Source of the DNA: Phallusia mammillata
Lineage: Eukaryota > Chordata > Ascidiacea > Phlebobranchia > Ascidiidae
Reading direction: 5' to 3'
DNA: 64,000 nt
NCBI GenBank assembly: GCA_003260075.1
Contig: QLIY01000447.1
Span: 63,225 to 127,224, forward strand
The notes below the pieces were generated by a model. The model saw nothing but the letters and a program-made list of their open reading frames with translations. It made no database searches and was not told where the DNA came from. Below, piece after piece: positions 37,301 through 48,149 of this stretch (position 1 is its first letter; every line of letters starts with the position of its first letter). A program made the translations under genes and the position numbers.

Positions 37301-40300
37301 GCTTTATATATTATCGGTAAGAACAGGGTTGCAAGTTTTTGTCCAACTCACGACAATACAATGTATTAATTGCGTGCCTATATTGCGCCTTCAGGTGGTT
37401 CCCCCCCCCCCCCTGGTTCCGACCCAACCCTGACTGGGCCGGGGTCAGAAGTTTGCCCAGTCTCAACCTGCTACAAACTTGGACTCGGGTCACTAAAGTG
37501 GTGCAAGGTAGACTCAATGTCGACGCCTCGAATGTCTTTACAGGTAATGCAAATCCTCTAAAACGAGCCTTTTAACTGTTCCTAATTAGTTTCAAAGATG
37601 TGTTTGATCGTCTATGTTTTTAAGACAAACCAATCTATCTACATAGCCTAATACAGCGGTTTCCAATCTTTATCGACAAATTTCTCACTTAACAATTTAT
37701 AACATTTGTATTTCTTCCCAATAAGACTACACAGTAGATACTTATCCATTCAAAGAACATTTAAAATTTTAATCTTTCCCCCCCCCCTCAGAAGTTTGCC
37801 CAGTCTCGACCTGCTACAAACTTGGACTCGGTTCACTGAAATGGTGCAAAGTGGACTCAATGTCGACTCCTCGAATGTCTTTGCAGGTGATACAAACCCT
37901 CTAAAACTAGCCTTTTAACTGTTCCTAATTAGTTTCAAAGATGTGTTTGATCGTCTAAGTTTTTAAGACAAACCAATCTATCTGAATGGCTTAATACAGC
38001 GGTTTCCAATCTTTGTCGACACATTTATCACTTTTATAACATTTGTATTTCTTCCCAATAAGACTACACATTAGATACTTAGCCATTCAAACAACATTTT
38101 AAATTTTAATCTTGTGTCAACTTCACAGCTTTTATAATTAGAGCTTAACTGTCTATTTACAAACCACATGTAAAAGATTCCTGCCCTAAATTCCCCCTGT
38201 AGTCAATTTCTCCCCTTCAGTTTTAATATTTCTTTTCGCTGGAGGTTGGGAACAACTGATTTAAACTTTAATTTCGTTAGACAACGTTTCCCATACAAAA
38301 AAGCTTGTTTTCATCACAGGCAGTTTACCTTAACGGGTATATATACGCGATTGGAGGCCAAGACCATAAACAAAGAATGCTTAGAGATGTTGAACGTTAT
38401 TCGTTATCCACATGCACGTGGGAGTATTCGGGAACACTTTCAAAGGCTCGAGCGGGCATGGCGGCTTGTGCGTTTGATAATCGCTTATGGGCGCTAGGGG
38501 GCTACTGCCACAAGCGTGGTGAAGTCTTGGACGCCGTTGAAACGTTTGATGAAGACATGGAAAGGTATGTTTTGGTCGAGTTAAGTTTATTTCGCTCGGT
38601 GAAGGAACACATAGCGACAACATTGCACCGAACAATCACCAAGCCGGAAATAGCTGGGCAACGTTAAAACGTTATGGAGCGCCCCCCCCCCCTCTTGGAC
38701 GCCGTTGAAACGTTTGATGAAGACATGGAAAGGTATGTTTGGGTTGAGTTGAGTTTATTTCGCTTGGTGAAAAAACACATAACAACACAATTGCACTGAA
38801 CAATCACCAACAGCAGCGCTACGTTAAAACGTTATGAAGCGCAAAAATAGCGATAGTTAGACGTTGTCGAAATTGTTTATTAAATTCGTCCAATTAGACT
38901 GATTCGCAATTTGTATTAAAGAGACCAAAAGAAATCACAGTACGCCAGGCCTATATTGAAGGCATTATACCGAATCAGTCGGCCACCAAGCATTCCCATA
39001 TTATGGCGTAGGATTGAAAACCTAGCGCATGGAAATGCTTGGTTACAGCCAGTTTGTTAATGTGACTCAAGCCTAAAGACATTGTCGATTTAAACCACGT
39101 ACTTGGCGCATCAAAAAAACTCTGCCTTGTGTTTAGTTGGGAGGACAACATTCCATTAAGATTTCCACGGTGTTTTGCCAACGTGGTTGTTTGCCGTGGT
39201 CGACTTCACCTCCTAGGTGGCGCCTGGCTTCCCCCCCCCCTCTTTTCGCTGGAGGAATTCCTCCCCGGTTGGGAACAACTGATTTAAACTTTAATTTCGT
39301 TAAACAACGTTTCCCATACCAAATAGCTTGTTTCCATCACAGGCAGTTTACCTTAACGGATATATATACGCGATTGGGGGCCAAGACCACAAACAAAGAA
39401 TGCTTAGAGATGTTGAACGTTATTCGTTATCCACATGCACGTGGGAGTATTCGGGAACACTTTCAAAGGCTCGAGCGGGCATGGCGGCTTGTGCGTTTGA
39501 TAATCGCTTATGGGCGCTAGGGGGCTACTGCCACAAGCGTGGTGAAGTCTTGGACGCCGTTGAAACGTTTGATGAAGACATGGAAAGGTATGTTTTGGTC
39601 GAGTTAAGTTTATTTCGCTCGGTGAAGGAACACATAGCGACAACATTGCACCGAACAATCACCAAGCCGGAAATAGCTGGGCAACGTTAAAACGTTATGG
39701 AGCGCAAAATAGCGATATAGCGGTTAGTGGTTCTTAACCTTTTTATCACCGCCGAACCCCTACGAAATTCTTCACCCTTTGGTCGAACCCCAACAAGTTG
39801 CATCCTGGATTTTTAACCCATTTTTTTTGTGTGTCACAATTAGCTTTTGACCAAACAGAGTGGCAACTGTTTGTCATTTTGTTTCCCCCCCCCCGACCTC
39901 TTCGTCGAACCCCTGATTCAACGTTGCCGAACCCCTGGGGTTCGATCGAACCCCCGTTAAGAACCACTGGGTTAGACGTTGTCGAAATTGTTTTTTAAAA
40001 TTCGTCCCATTAGGCTGATTCGCAATTTGTATTAAAGAGAACCAAAGAAATCACAGTACGCCAGGCCTATATTGAAGGCATTATACCGAATCAGTCGGTC
40101 ACCAAGCATTCCCATATTATGGCGTAGGATAGAAAAACCTATAGCGTATGGAAATGCTTGGTTACCGCCTGATTGGGTATAATGCCTTCAATAGACCTGG
40201 CGTACTGTGATTTATAAACGAGTGTGCCGTGATCGCTGGTCTGCATAGACGCTTCAGGCCTGATCCCAGCAATCAATTTATGTTCATCTTAGACTTAGAG

Positions 40301-41815
40301 TATTGAAGAAAATTTTGTTTTTCTTCATATTTTTATGATGTGGAGTAAAATTTAAGCAGAACTTTCTATTGGCAAAGATAAGAACATTTATCAATCGAAT
40401 TTGTGTTCGGTCTTCTTACTCTGTATAGGGGTCTTCATGCTCATATTTATAAGCTTTATAAGCCTTTAACTCGCCCAAACGGTTAAAAACTAGAGTCCTA
40501 TAGCAGTTGAATGAAGGTCTGCCCAGAAATAAAGATGTGCATGGCGAAGCAATAAAACTGCAATTTTATGTTAGTTCCAATTCATTCAAACAACTTTTTA
40601 CAATTGCCGGAAGAGCTCTATAAAATTTATATTATGCCTGGCAGCAACAGCTTATGTACAGTTTAATAATGTGACTCAAGCCTAAAGACATTGTCTATTT
40701 AAACCACGTACTTGGCACATCAAAAAAACTCTGCCTTGTGTTTAGTTGGGAGGACAACATCCCATTAAGATTTCCACGGTGTTTTGCCAACGTGGCTGTT
40801 TGCCGTGGTCGACTGCACCTCCTAGGTGGCGCCTGGCTCGACCCCGATCTTGACTGCACGACTTTCAGCAGTGTTTATGACGTCGACGTTTTCAATGACG
40901 TCAGCAAAGTTTGGGAGGGTGTCACTGCACTGAGGCTCAGTCGCCACGACGCTGGAATCGCCGTTTTAGGTATTTTTTGTGAATGAACATATTTATTTTT
41001 ACTATTTGCTAAAAAACAGGTCGTTACGAAATGCGAAAGAAATTACCATTGTGCCATGAAATAACTACAGACGAATCCGGTCAATTGCATTTCTAATTTG
41101 CAAAACTTTTGTGCAAAAGATTGAGATTTACAGTTTTGTGCAATTAAACGAAATTCGCGATTAACCAGTATGCAACTAACCGGTTTAGTCTGTTTTTCAA
41201 AGTGTCTTGGACAAGACGTTTTATTGAAATGATACGTTTAAAAAGTTACGTGAGCCTTAATATTTTTAACAAATTTATTTTAACACATACAGTAAACCTC
41301 CGTCAAACTGACATATTCGAACAAAACTTGAGGTACAAATGATTTGTAATGTGGTAAGACTTACTCTTCGACATCATTTAATCCAGATCTTTGCCTAATC
41401 CGGACAAAAATTTTGGTCCAAACGGGTCCGGATGAACCGAGGTTTACTGTAGTCGATCCCCCCCCCCCAAATGATTTGTAATGTGGTAAGACTTACTCTT
41501 CGACATCATTTAATCTAGATCTTCGCCTAATCCGGACAAAAATTTTGGTCCAAACGGGTCCGGATGAACCGAAGTTTACTGTAGTCGATTAAAAAATCCT
41601 AACTTTATCTTAAATCTTAAAGCAAGACATGTAAATGGGACATTTTCGTTTTAGGTCCTCGCATTTACATTGTTGGTGGAAAACACTGCGATAGCGGCGT
41701 CATAAAAAATCTCGAAACGGTTGAATGCTATGACGTGGCGAAAAACGATTGGCTGGACGGTGTTGCGTCATTGCCGTTACCTTTACTTGGACCCGCAGTT
41801 ACTTACACGAATTAA
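31342..41815 (+). CDS. BTB-BACK-Kelch protein (KLHL family), eleven exons
   Basis: Exons: 31342-31638, 32149-32410, 33248-33467, 34134 (start; the 3' end is supplied by the second copy ending 34358), 34799-34995, 35868-36001, 36487-36630, 37395-37543, 38320-38564, 40746-40969, 41655-41815. All boundaries are AG/GT and phases agree throughout, giving 724 residues. Order: BTB (KLCDVTINVNGCRFQCHG to FMYTSDVEVGHSNVRSLVLA), a charged linker (RRRHKNGKP, ESSEGEEPLSFEERNRRR), BACK (VACLLDDERLNIDEFKVF, ALCRWLEADP), then Kelch blades marked by ALYIIGG, GYIYAIGGQD, RLWALGGYC, RLHLLGGAWL and RIYIVGGKHC. Such proteins are usually CUL3 ubiquitin-ligase substrate adaptors. The orthologue is not assigned. 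Removing the 18-base poly-C insertion in exon 8 leaves the frame intact. Several exons occur twice across poly-C junctions. It ends 620 bp from the convergent Id-like gene. Confidence 0.92.
32575..32815. repeat. Tandem copies around the poly-C run at 32690 (Kelch intron 2)
   Basis: aggttccactgggtgggagt and about 90 following bases occur on both sides of the C10 run, with small differences (cacataacgccg versus taatacggccg). Confidence 0.85.
33560..34010. repeat. Dispersed palindromic element in Kelch intron 3
   Basis: Rich in ataccgg, ccggtatttcg, accgttatt and ggtcagaccgg, with inverted pairs at its two ends (cataccggaac near 33597 and gttccggtac near 33990). It is a diverged relative of 12040-12520. 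Probably a non-autonomous DNA element. Confidence 0.6.
34222..34358 (+). other. Kelch exon 4: poly-C run and second copy
   Basis: The first copy runs from 34134 into a C10 run at 34222-34231, just after CTTTGTAG. Then the exon restarts at actgtggcgtgc (34233), 83 bp offset, and reads through to the donor at 34358. The two copies differ only at silent sites (GAGTTC/GAGTTT, GCGCTT/GCCCTT). One complete exon of 142 bp fits the phases. Confidence 0.8.
34400..34798. repeat. Tandem intron copies around the poly-C run at 34581
   Basis: aacaatgatatttcttggag to tttactattttttgacc occurs before and after the C run, with indels (the second copy has extra gtgttttatacttaatag). Kelch intron 4. Confidence 0.85.
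35050..35867. repeat. Tandem intron copies around the poly-C runs at 35179 and 35739
   Basis: tttaatataaatgccctgtt to acatatctacaa is repeated across 35179. aaaatgtcgtcaggttgtac to accgcgcaaa is repeated across 35739. Substitutions separate the copies. Kelch intron 5. Confidence 0.85.
37173..37316 (+). other. Second copy of Kelch exon 7
   Basis: The same 144 bp as 36487-36630 with intact acceptor and donor and only a few synonymous changes (GATATC/GACATC, GCGAAA/GCGAGA). It follows the C run at 36884, after which about 280 bp of intron is also repeated. Phase 1-1 at both ends, so both copies could be spliced in frame, but the protein would then carry a repeated first blade. An allelic copy is more likely. 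Confidence 0.8.
37788..37886 (+). other. Partial second copy of Kelch exon 8
   Basis: After the C10 run the exon text resumes at tcagaagtttgcccagtctc and reads to a good donor (tttgcag|gtgata). It lacks the 5' third of the exon, including the acceptor. The following ~250 bp of intron repeats 37544 onward. Confidence 0.8.
38694..38732 (+). other. Fragment of Kelch exon 9 after a poly-C run
   Basis: The last 39 bp of exon 9 (cttggacgccgttgaaacg to gaaag|gtatg) reappears directly after the C run at 38683-38692, followed by a diverged intron copy. Confidence 0.8.
39137..39230 (+). other. Truncated first copy of Kelch exon 10
   Basis: It begins with the same acceptor (gtgtttag) and text as the complete exon at 40746, but is cut after gcctggctt by the C run at 39231. 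One coding difference from the complete copy is visible (GTGGTTGTTTGC versus GTGGCTGTTTGC, Val/Ala). Confidence 0.8.
39343..39587 (+). other. Second full copy of Kelch exon 9
   Basis: 245 bp with acceptor and donor intact, nearly identical to 38320-38564 (GGGTAT/GGATAT, GGAGGC/GGGGGC). Exon 9 ends in different phases (0 and 2), so including both copies would break the frame. This supports an assembly or allelic origin rather than a functional tandem exon. Confidence 0.85.
39726..39969. mobile_element. hAT-type MITE present in only one of two allelic intron copies
   Basis: The end agtggttcttaacc and the matching end gttaagaaccact are inverted repeats. ggttag lies on both sides as an imperfect target duplication. 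The interior is rich in cgaacccc. The parallel intron copy at 38840-38870 reads atagcgatagttagacgttg with no insert. A C10 run (39885-39894) interrupts it. Confidence 0.85.
40048..40213. repeat. Long hairpin (foldback element) in Kelch intron 9
   Basis: The left arm begins aaatcacagtacgccaggcc; the right arm ends ggcctg-like/ggcgtactgtgattt. The arms of about 75-80 bp pair with a handful of mismatches and a very short loop near 40135. The intron copy at about 38935-39050 has the left arm and only about 26 bp of the right arm before the text changes, so the structure differs between copies. It looks like a foldback MITE. Confidence 0.8.
41320..41600. repeat. Tandem intron copies around the poly-C run at 41459
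   Basis: aaatgatttgtaatgtggta to aagtttactgtagtcgat occurs on both sides of the C10 run with two or three substitutions. Kelch intron 10. Confidence 0.85.
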
Positions 41816-42438
41816 ATTTCGCAGTTTTTTTCCGCAAATTACAATCAAATTTGCTTGTTGAATCTGATTTTTTGTGCGTATTAAAAAAAGCTAGGTTAGG
41901 CCGAAAAATTCATGCTGGTTATAAACTGGTGTGTTGCCAGAGTGCGCACATATAACATTGCTCACTGCTGAGTATTTGAGTTATACACCACATATAACTG
42001 ATGAGTGCCATCATATAAACACGCTCTTTACTAAGGTAAAACAAGAAATTATTAGTTGTGATGAATAGTGAATACGGCTACTGACTTATTGCTAACTTTT
42101 CTGTGCATGACAGCACAACAGCATGAGTATGATCCAATATAGTATCGAGTATTATAATGTAATGCTTAATGCTTGGCCAAACAAAACATTTTTGAATAGT
42201 TTCGACCTAGTCATAGATTATGTAAACTTGTAAAGTGTAACAGAATACAGACTTTCCTTGTGGGAGTTTATTACAAAAAAAGTAGAAAAAAGATAAATAG
42301 AAAACAATGACAAGCGATAAACACACGAAGAGTCACGTGATTAAGGCGTCTGTTGTGATTGGTGGCGCCCCAAAGCTTCGCGATAACATTGGAACAATTC
42401 GCGATGCTATAGCGGGCCTCCAAGTTTGAAGACAAGTT

Positions 42439-43128
42439 TTAGCGAAATTGCGCAACATCACGTGAGACGGAGACATTGTTTTCGGGGGTTTCCCTGGTAC
42501 TGTGGTCTTCCATGAGTCCTCTCAAGTCTTGCGGTGACAAGTGTGGGGCTTGGAGGTGCAAGAGGTCCTGCAGTTTGCAGATGTACTTGGCTGCCTCGAC
42601 GACTACCGTAGTGTTGGATGAAGTGCTACCGGTGCAGGTTGGTACGATTTCACGTAGACGCGAGAAAAGCAATCTAAAAGGTTAAAAGTATTTGTCAATA
42701 ATCTACCCGGAAAATTAACACACTTTGAACACCAGTTAAGTCGTTGTTGTATAATAACGATTCTATTCGAATGATGATTTTGTTTATGCCCAAAAGTATA
42801 ACGTGCATTGGTTTTGACCATTATAGAGCTCTTGGCAAATCGACGTCTTATGCAGGTCGCCTTAATTAGGGTAAATAACACGAAATACGCGTAGTACAGT
42901 GCACGATAGTAAGTCCATTGGTTTTGATTTGAAACAAATTAAGTGGTCAGATTGCGTTAGATTTACAGCGTAACTCTTAGGATATACTTACTTAATTTCT
43001 TCGTTTTCGTTGCTTTTTCTCATTGTTTTCATCGATTGCTGAGACTTTGCAAGCGGCGATCTTTTTGCCGAAAACTTTTCCGGTGAGCTTCTTTCCATAC
43101 GGGTAATTCCCTGACGTGAGATTGCCAT
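42439..43128 (-). CDS. Id-like HLH protein without basic region (gene 1)
   Basis: Two exons, 43128-42992 and 42673-42439, joined in phase 2 (donor GTAAGT, acceptor TTTTAG), give 123 residues. The start is MAISRQGITRMERSS. The exon junction falls in NENEEI|K. The HLH reads LLFSRLREIVPTC (helix 1), a Ser/Thr-rich loop, and TVVVEAAKYICKLQDLLHLQ (helix 2). No ERxRR-type basic DNA-binding stretch precedes helix 1, as in Id/Emc proteins, which sequester class I and II bHLH factors. The tail SPQDLRGLMEDHSTRE is not recognised. The loop is shorter and more Ser/Thr-rich than vertebrate Id proteins, so a divergent HLH of another subfamily is possible. It shares its exon-junction position with the gene at 52170. 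Confidence 0.8.
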
Positions 43129-43149
43129 CTTGATGAGTTTTGCTGATTT

Positions 43150-43830
43150 TACCATTTTTGGAGTCAGTGCTTAACGAACTTAGTAGCTGATGTTGATCTG
43201 ATGGTTAATGAACGAATGATGCCGTTCTGAAAAGCACGGCGCGTTTTATACTCAACGACAAGCAACAGTTGCATTTGTTTCCGCCGGCGCTTGCAATCTG
43301 TCGGTTTACCGGGCGGTTCTAAAGGATTGCCGTTCATTAGCAGTTTCCCCCCCCCCCGAACTTAGTAGCTGATGTTGATCTGATGGTTAATGAACGAATG
43401 ATGCTGTTCTGCAAAGCACAGCGTGTTTTATACTCAACGACAAGCAACAGTTGCATTTGTTTCCGCCGTCGCTTGCAATCTGTCGGTTTACAGTTCGGAC
43501 CGGGTAGTTCTAAAGGATTGCCGTTCATTAGCAGTTCACCTTTTGTCTTCCCGCGGTCGTCACCTTTTGTTGCGCCGACCGTTACCTCATTAACCGACCG
43601 TTTCCCTTTCCGACGTTGTAAAACGACCGAACGGATTTCCTAAATGGCGTCTAGGCCCTCGTTATGTACGCGTCGCCGCATGCCCCCCCCCCTGTTGCGC
43701 CGACCGTTACCTCATTAACCGACCGTTTCCCTTTCCGACGCTGTAAAATGACCGAACGGATTTCCTAAATGGCGCCTAGGCACTCGTTATGTACGCGTCG
43801 ACGCATCAATTTAAGACCCATATGTTTTTT
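43150..43830. repeat. Tandem copies upstream of Id-like gene 1 (poly-C runs 43347 and 43682)
   Basis: gaacttagtagctgatgttg to ttagcagtt repeats across 43347; tgttgcgccgaccgttacct to gtacgcgtcg repeats across 43682. The second copies show substitutions and a few indels, including extra acagttcgg. This is the 5' flank or 5' UTR of the Id-like gene. Confidence 0.85.
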
Positions 43831-43879
43831 ACACCTTTTGTTCGACTTGCAAATGCTTGTTCTGAATTTTGCGGACATA

Positions 43880-44540
43880 CGCATGTAGGCAATTGAAAAC
43901 ACTTTTAAAAACAAGCCTTGCCATAAGTTGTCCTTAAGAAGAAACTAGGAAGTGGTCAAAAATTTAACAGTTAATCAACAGCCGTGATTTTGTTGACCAA
44001 AACTGAAATCTATACTATTACATATTTAAATACGTTTGTATGAAAAGACAGATGCAAATTGGTCTAAGACAATTAAAACTATGACAATGAAGACTAAAAA
44101 GTCGAAAACTATTATTATGCTGGTTATGTGCTCCTTAGTCGATTTTGGGGCACAAAATAGTTAGTCCTGCTTTGCCCCCCCCCCCAATTGAAAACACTTT
44201 TAAAAACAAGCCTTGCCATAAGTTGTCCTTAAGGAGAAACTAGGAAGTGATCAAAATTTATATGTGGTCTGTTTGCATCCAATATTGAGCTTTAGAAAAT
44301 TCATGACGGCACTCATATATGACGTAACAGTTATTTAGTAGCCGTGATTTTGTGTATGAAAACTAAAATCTTTACTATTACATACTTGAGTGAGTACGTT
44401 TGTATGAAAAGACAGATGCAAAATGGTCTAAGACAATTAAAACTATAACAATTAAAAGTCAAAAACTATTATGCTGGTTATGTGCTCCTTAGTCGGTTTT
44501 GGGGCACAAAATAGTTAGTCCTGCTTTGTATACCGGATTT
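43880..44540. repeat. Tandem copies around the poly-C run at 44174
   Basis: caattgaaaacacttttaaa to agttagtcctgctttg occurs on both sides. The second copy carries about 60 bp of extra sequence (tatatgtggtctgtttgcat onward), a clear indel between copies. No gene seen. Confidence 0.85.
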
Positions 44541-45396
44541 TCATCATACGATGTTTATTGTAGTCTGGCACAGAGCATAAAATATATAGTAATGGTCACA
44601 TTGTTCTGCGCATATCGCGTAAAAAGTGCGCCGGTCGAAGTTTGGACATCGTTTTAACTTTTTTACGATTTAAAACTTTCCGAAAATGGTACAGTAGAGT
44701 CTTGTTCAACTTTAAACAGTGGCCATAAACACAATTTTACTAGATCGTTTTTATCTTTGCAACAAAATGTTGCAGTAAACCCACACTGACCTCGCCAAGA
44801 TAGTGCGACACGGGCCGTCAGGTGTTGAAGTAATCACAGCGATTTTCACGGATCGGGAGCATCAGAAGCTCGCCGCCGACAATTAACCGTGAAAAGTCGG
44901 CGGGTGCAGCAAAAACAGCCCCTGACCCCCAGCCGACATGTGTTTGTTTACTATTAACACTGCCGTGACCCTTTGATAGCGCGCCATTCCCACACACACC
45001 TCGCATAGGATTTGACCGGGTCGCTGGGAGTTACATAGGAAATTGGTAAAAGCGTATGCTAATGTTGAAAGGAAGCAGCAAAATGCGTGTCTAGGTTATA
45101 TGGAGTTTACTGCTTACAAATTTGTTTGCTTTAGAAGATAGCGGGGTCAACGCCTGCATAGGCAAATACCCACACATGGTATTGAGAAGTAAAAATATCA
45201 TTCAAATTTGCTTTTTTAATCTTAGCCTAAATCATGCAAAAATCAGAATTTTGGGAAGTTTGTCAGAGTTTATGTCTAACCAAATTCAAACACTTTTAAT
45301 GATTTAAAGATTACAGTTTAAAGACAATAATGCGGCTAAAAAGTACATTTTCAGAAACTTAAAACCTAAAATCGGTGTACAAAAATTGGGGAATTG
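44541..45396. other. No recognisable gene; 3' flank of CATIP
   Basis: Between Id-like gene 1's upstream repeats and the CATIP stop codon. Short frames on both strands have no family resemblance. The AT-rich part next to 45397 is probably the CATIP 3' UTR. Confidence 0.45.
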
Positions 45397-46524
45397 TTAT
45401 GCTTTGTCCGTACTGGCCAGTTCCGTGGTAGAATGTTTGTACGACGATGCATCAGGGAAAGACGATGAAAAGGTTGAAAAAAAGTCGGCCGCAAAACATA
45501 CTACATCATCAGGTCGGCGTAGCAGTAAAAACTGAAAAAAGTCGGCAAGCAAGGCCGAAGCTTCAGGGTGCTCTCTAAGATAGGTCTCATGACCAGCTTT
45601 TAATTCCTCCTTACGTTGCAAAAAGCGCGAATTCATTTCCATGTCTTCCTCCCAATTCATAGGTTTTTTGCCAAACACCGGTTTTACCTCGACTTCGTCA
45701 CGTTCTATCAGGCGCGGTACCTTCTCAAGCGTGGCGATCGCCGGTGAACCCACTTGAACTCTCATAGTCATGTGTCCGTCTTCCATGAAGAATGTTTGCC
45801 AAGTGTAAGGCAAGTCCCTATGCGAGGCAATGCTCCTTTCAATTCCATACACTTGCAGCTCTTGCTTACTAACTTGCTGTTTTCGCTCAGGTATTGGTTT
45901 GTACTCAGTTTCAACCAATTTTCCTGATTCAGAATCTAAAGTGATAAAGGTCATTTCATCACGCACCTCTTGTCTAATCATGAGGCGCTGGAGGAGTAGG
46001 TTTGTGCCTTCAGTAATAAATCCACCCAACTGATCAGCTGAAAAGTTGTGCACTGAACGTTTAATTTCATCCCCCTGTATTACCTGTCTTTTAACTGTGA
46101 GAGTGCCAGTGTCGGGATCAACAAACATTTCTGTTTTCTTTTCTAATTCATGTCCAGGAACTTTAACATACTCAGTGTGCTCCTGTTTTACTAATGAAAG
46201 GTCATTTGGGTTCAAGTAGGCTGTAATCGTAGTCCCCATAGGAGTGTCTTCCACTTTTCCATGGCTGTTTGCATGCACAAGAAACAAGACATCTCCTGAG
46301 CGAGTAACCTTTTCAACACTTGTGTGAAACTCACCCAAAGTTTTGCCATCATCTGAAACTGTGACTAACTCATCTTTGAAAATACACAGGTTCAAATTTT
46401 CCTGGTCAATTTTTTCCAGAAATTTTAATGCACTTTCTCCTGCTTTTGCCTGATCTTCTTCTTTGTTTGGTTGGGCTTCATCTATCTCAGCAGTTTGTGG
46501 TTCTTGTGGTTCAGTTTCATCCAT
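45397..46524 (-). CDS. CATIP: Ciliogenesis-associated TTC17-interacting protein, single exon
   Basis: A single uninterrupted frame of 375 residues from ATG at 46524; upstream in-frame codons lack an ATG. The length is close to vertebrate CATIP (just under 400). After an acidic N-terminus (DETEPQEPQTAEIDEAQPNK) comes the long domain with ALKFLEKIDQENLNLCIFKD, LVTVSDDGKTLGEF, VLFLVHANSHGKVEDTPMGT and LPYTWQTFFMEDGHMTMRVQ, then NWEEDMEMNSRFLQRKEELK. The C-terminal segment REHPEASALLADFFQFLLLR with RPDDVVCFAADFF resembles an RIIa-type dimerisation helix pair. CATIP promotes actin polymerisation needed for ciliogenesis and binds TTC17; here this is inferred from family. It is the one long intact single-exon gene in the window, and no poly-C run disrupts it. 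Identification is from recalled family features, not a search. Confidence 0.82.
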   Translation of the reverse strand: MDETEPQEPQTAEIDEAQPNKEEDQAKAGESALKFLEKIDQENLNLCIFKDELVTVSDDGKTLGEFHTSVEKVTRSGDVLFLVHANSHGKVEDTPMGTTITAYLNPNDLSLVKQEHTEYVKVPGHELEKKTEMFVDPDTGTLTVKRQVIQGDEIKRSVHNFSADQLGGFITEGTNLLLQRLMIRQEVRDEMTFITLDSESGKLVETEYKPIPERKQQVSKQELQVYGIERSIASHRDLPYTWQTFFMEDGHMTMRVQVGSPAIATLEKVPRLIERDEVEVKPVFGKKPMNWEEDMEMNSRFLQRKEELKAGHETYLREHPEASALLADFFQFLLLRRPDDVVCFAADFFSTFSSSFPDASSYKHSTTELASTDKA

Positions 46525-47976
46525 ATTTAAACACTTATTACCTAGCAACCTAATCTAATGCTGTAAATCAGATTTGCAGTCAATGTAATAAAACATAATA
46601 CCAACTTAAAAAGTAAAAACAAAACAAAAAACTGCAGCTTTATTCTGAACAGAGTACAGGCATAACAAGGTAGGTATCGCTTTACTCAAATAGATATAAC
46701 CCAGAATATACATCACATCAGGTTTGGCAACACCTGGCATGCCAATATTGATTTGCAAGTTTGTAAGCAAGTACCTCTAATATAATTTGCTTGTTTTAAT
46801 TATGTTATGATGTATGAGTCTTAGAACATTAGCCTTTAATTACAAAGCTGTCTACTTTTCGGTATTATTTAAATCAGCTGCTAAAAACTTCGATTTTTCG
46901 CTCAAAAGTTGCCATGTGAAACCATAGTCATTTTGGTAAAATAAGTATATTGGCATGTGACATTCAAAAGTGTGTCCCCTAATCCAAGTCTACATGCAAT
47001 TGGCTAAAATAATACCATTCTTCTGACAACAAAAGATAAAATCAGTTTAAATCTTTCAAGAGGTGTTTATGTTTTAATTTTTGGGCGGGTGTGGGTTTAT
47101 CGAATGTATCACTGTAAAGAATTCTAATTGGCAATTAAAACACAGAGAAAGCTGGTAATCCTGAAAGTCTGACTGCAGATCAATATCATTTATACAGCAA
47201 AATAAATTTAATCTTTATTCACACTTTTTTTCAATTTTACATATAGTTTTGTATGGTGTTAGCTGTTTAAGCAGATGTGTGCACTATTAAAAGGACCTGC
47301 CTAGTGACTGTACACAGCTAAATGGCAGCTCTACAATCATGTTGTTAAAATTTACCAAACTTAAAATTTTGATTTGAAAACGATTGGATAATAACGCACT
47401 AGTTGCACTATATTAGCTATGTGATAATAAAATATGTAAATAAAAACACAAATGTGAAATTGATAATATCTCTACCTGCTAAGTTTGGTTTAGTTTCAAC
47501 ATATTCAACCGGTTTTGGGCCAAAGTTATAAACCAGTCAAAACAATAACGTAGTCTTTCACAGGTCCGGATTAAACATATTTGGTTGTTATAACAACGGC
47601 CACTCATAGAAATAAAAAAATATTTAATTTTTTTAAGGAAAAGGGATGCTGGGTTTTGGAAAAAGTGTTTAGAAATATACTTTATAAAATAAAGATTATT
47701 TTTTGTCTACTGCACCAAAGTGAAACGGAAGCGAAGAAATAAATTCTAGATTTTTTTAAATTGTGCGTGCTTTGAGTCGCATTAAATCGGTTTAAATAGG
47801 CATTATCGCGCAGTTAATAATTGTATTTCCATGATCGGTCGTGATCTTAATACAAGACAACGACAAAACAACAGCAGTGGGTTCTCTCATTCTCCATATC
47901 CGGCTTTTAGATTAAGGCCTCGTCGTATCATAACGGCTGTACCCGTGTCATGGAAAAGTTTAGAGTCCCGCTGTGA

Positions 47977-47978
<2 letters not shown>
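46525..47978. other. No recognisable gene
   Basis: AT-rich 5' flank of CATIP, then sequence with no splice-supported exons. The plus frame from 47831 (MIGRDLNTRQRQNNSS) runs into the 61-C tract; it has no family resemblance. Confidence 0.4.

Positions 47979-48039
<61 letters not shown>
47979..48039 (+). repeat. 61-base poly-C tract
   Basis: The longest homopolymer in the window. Flanks (ctgtgaaa and agctgcaacg) are not obvious copies of each other, so it may be a gap whose other side is unique sequence. Confidence 0.9.
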
Positions 48040-48149
48040 AGCTGCAACGTATATTAAACTTTCAACGCACAAAGCCTATCCCGCTGAGCGAAGGCATGAC
48101 TTTCTTAATTTAATTAGAAGTACCAGCGTGAAGTTTTCTCTTGCAAGGG

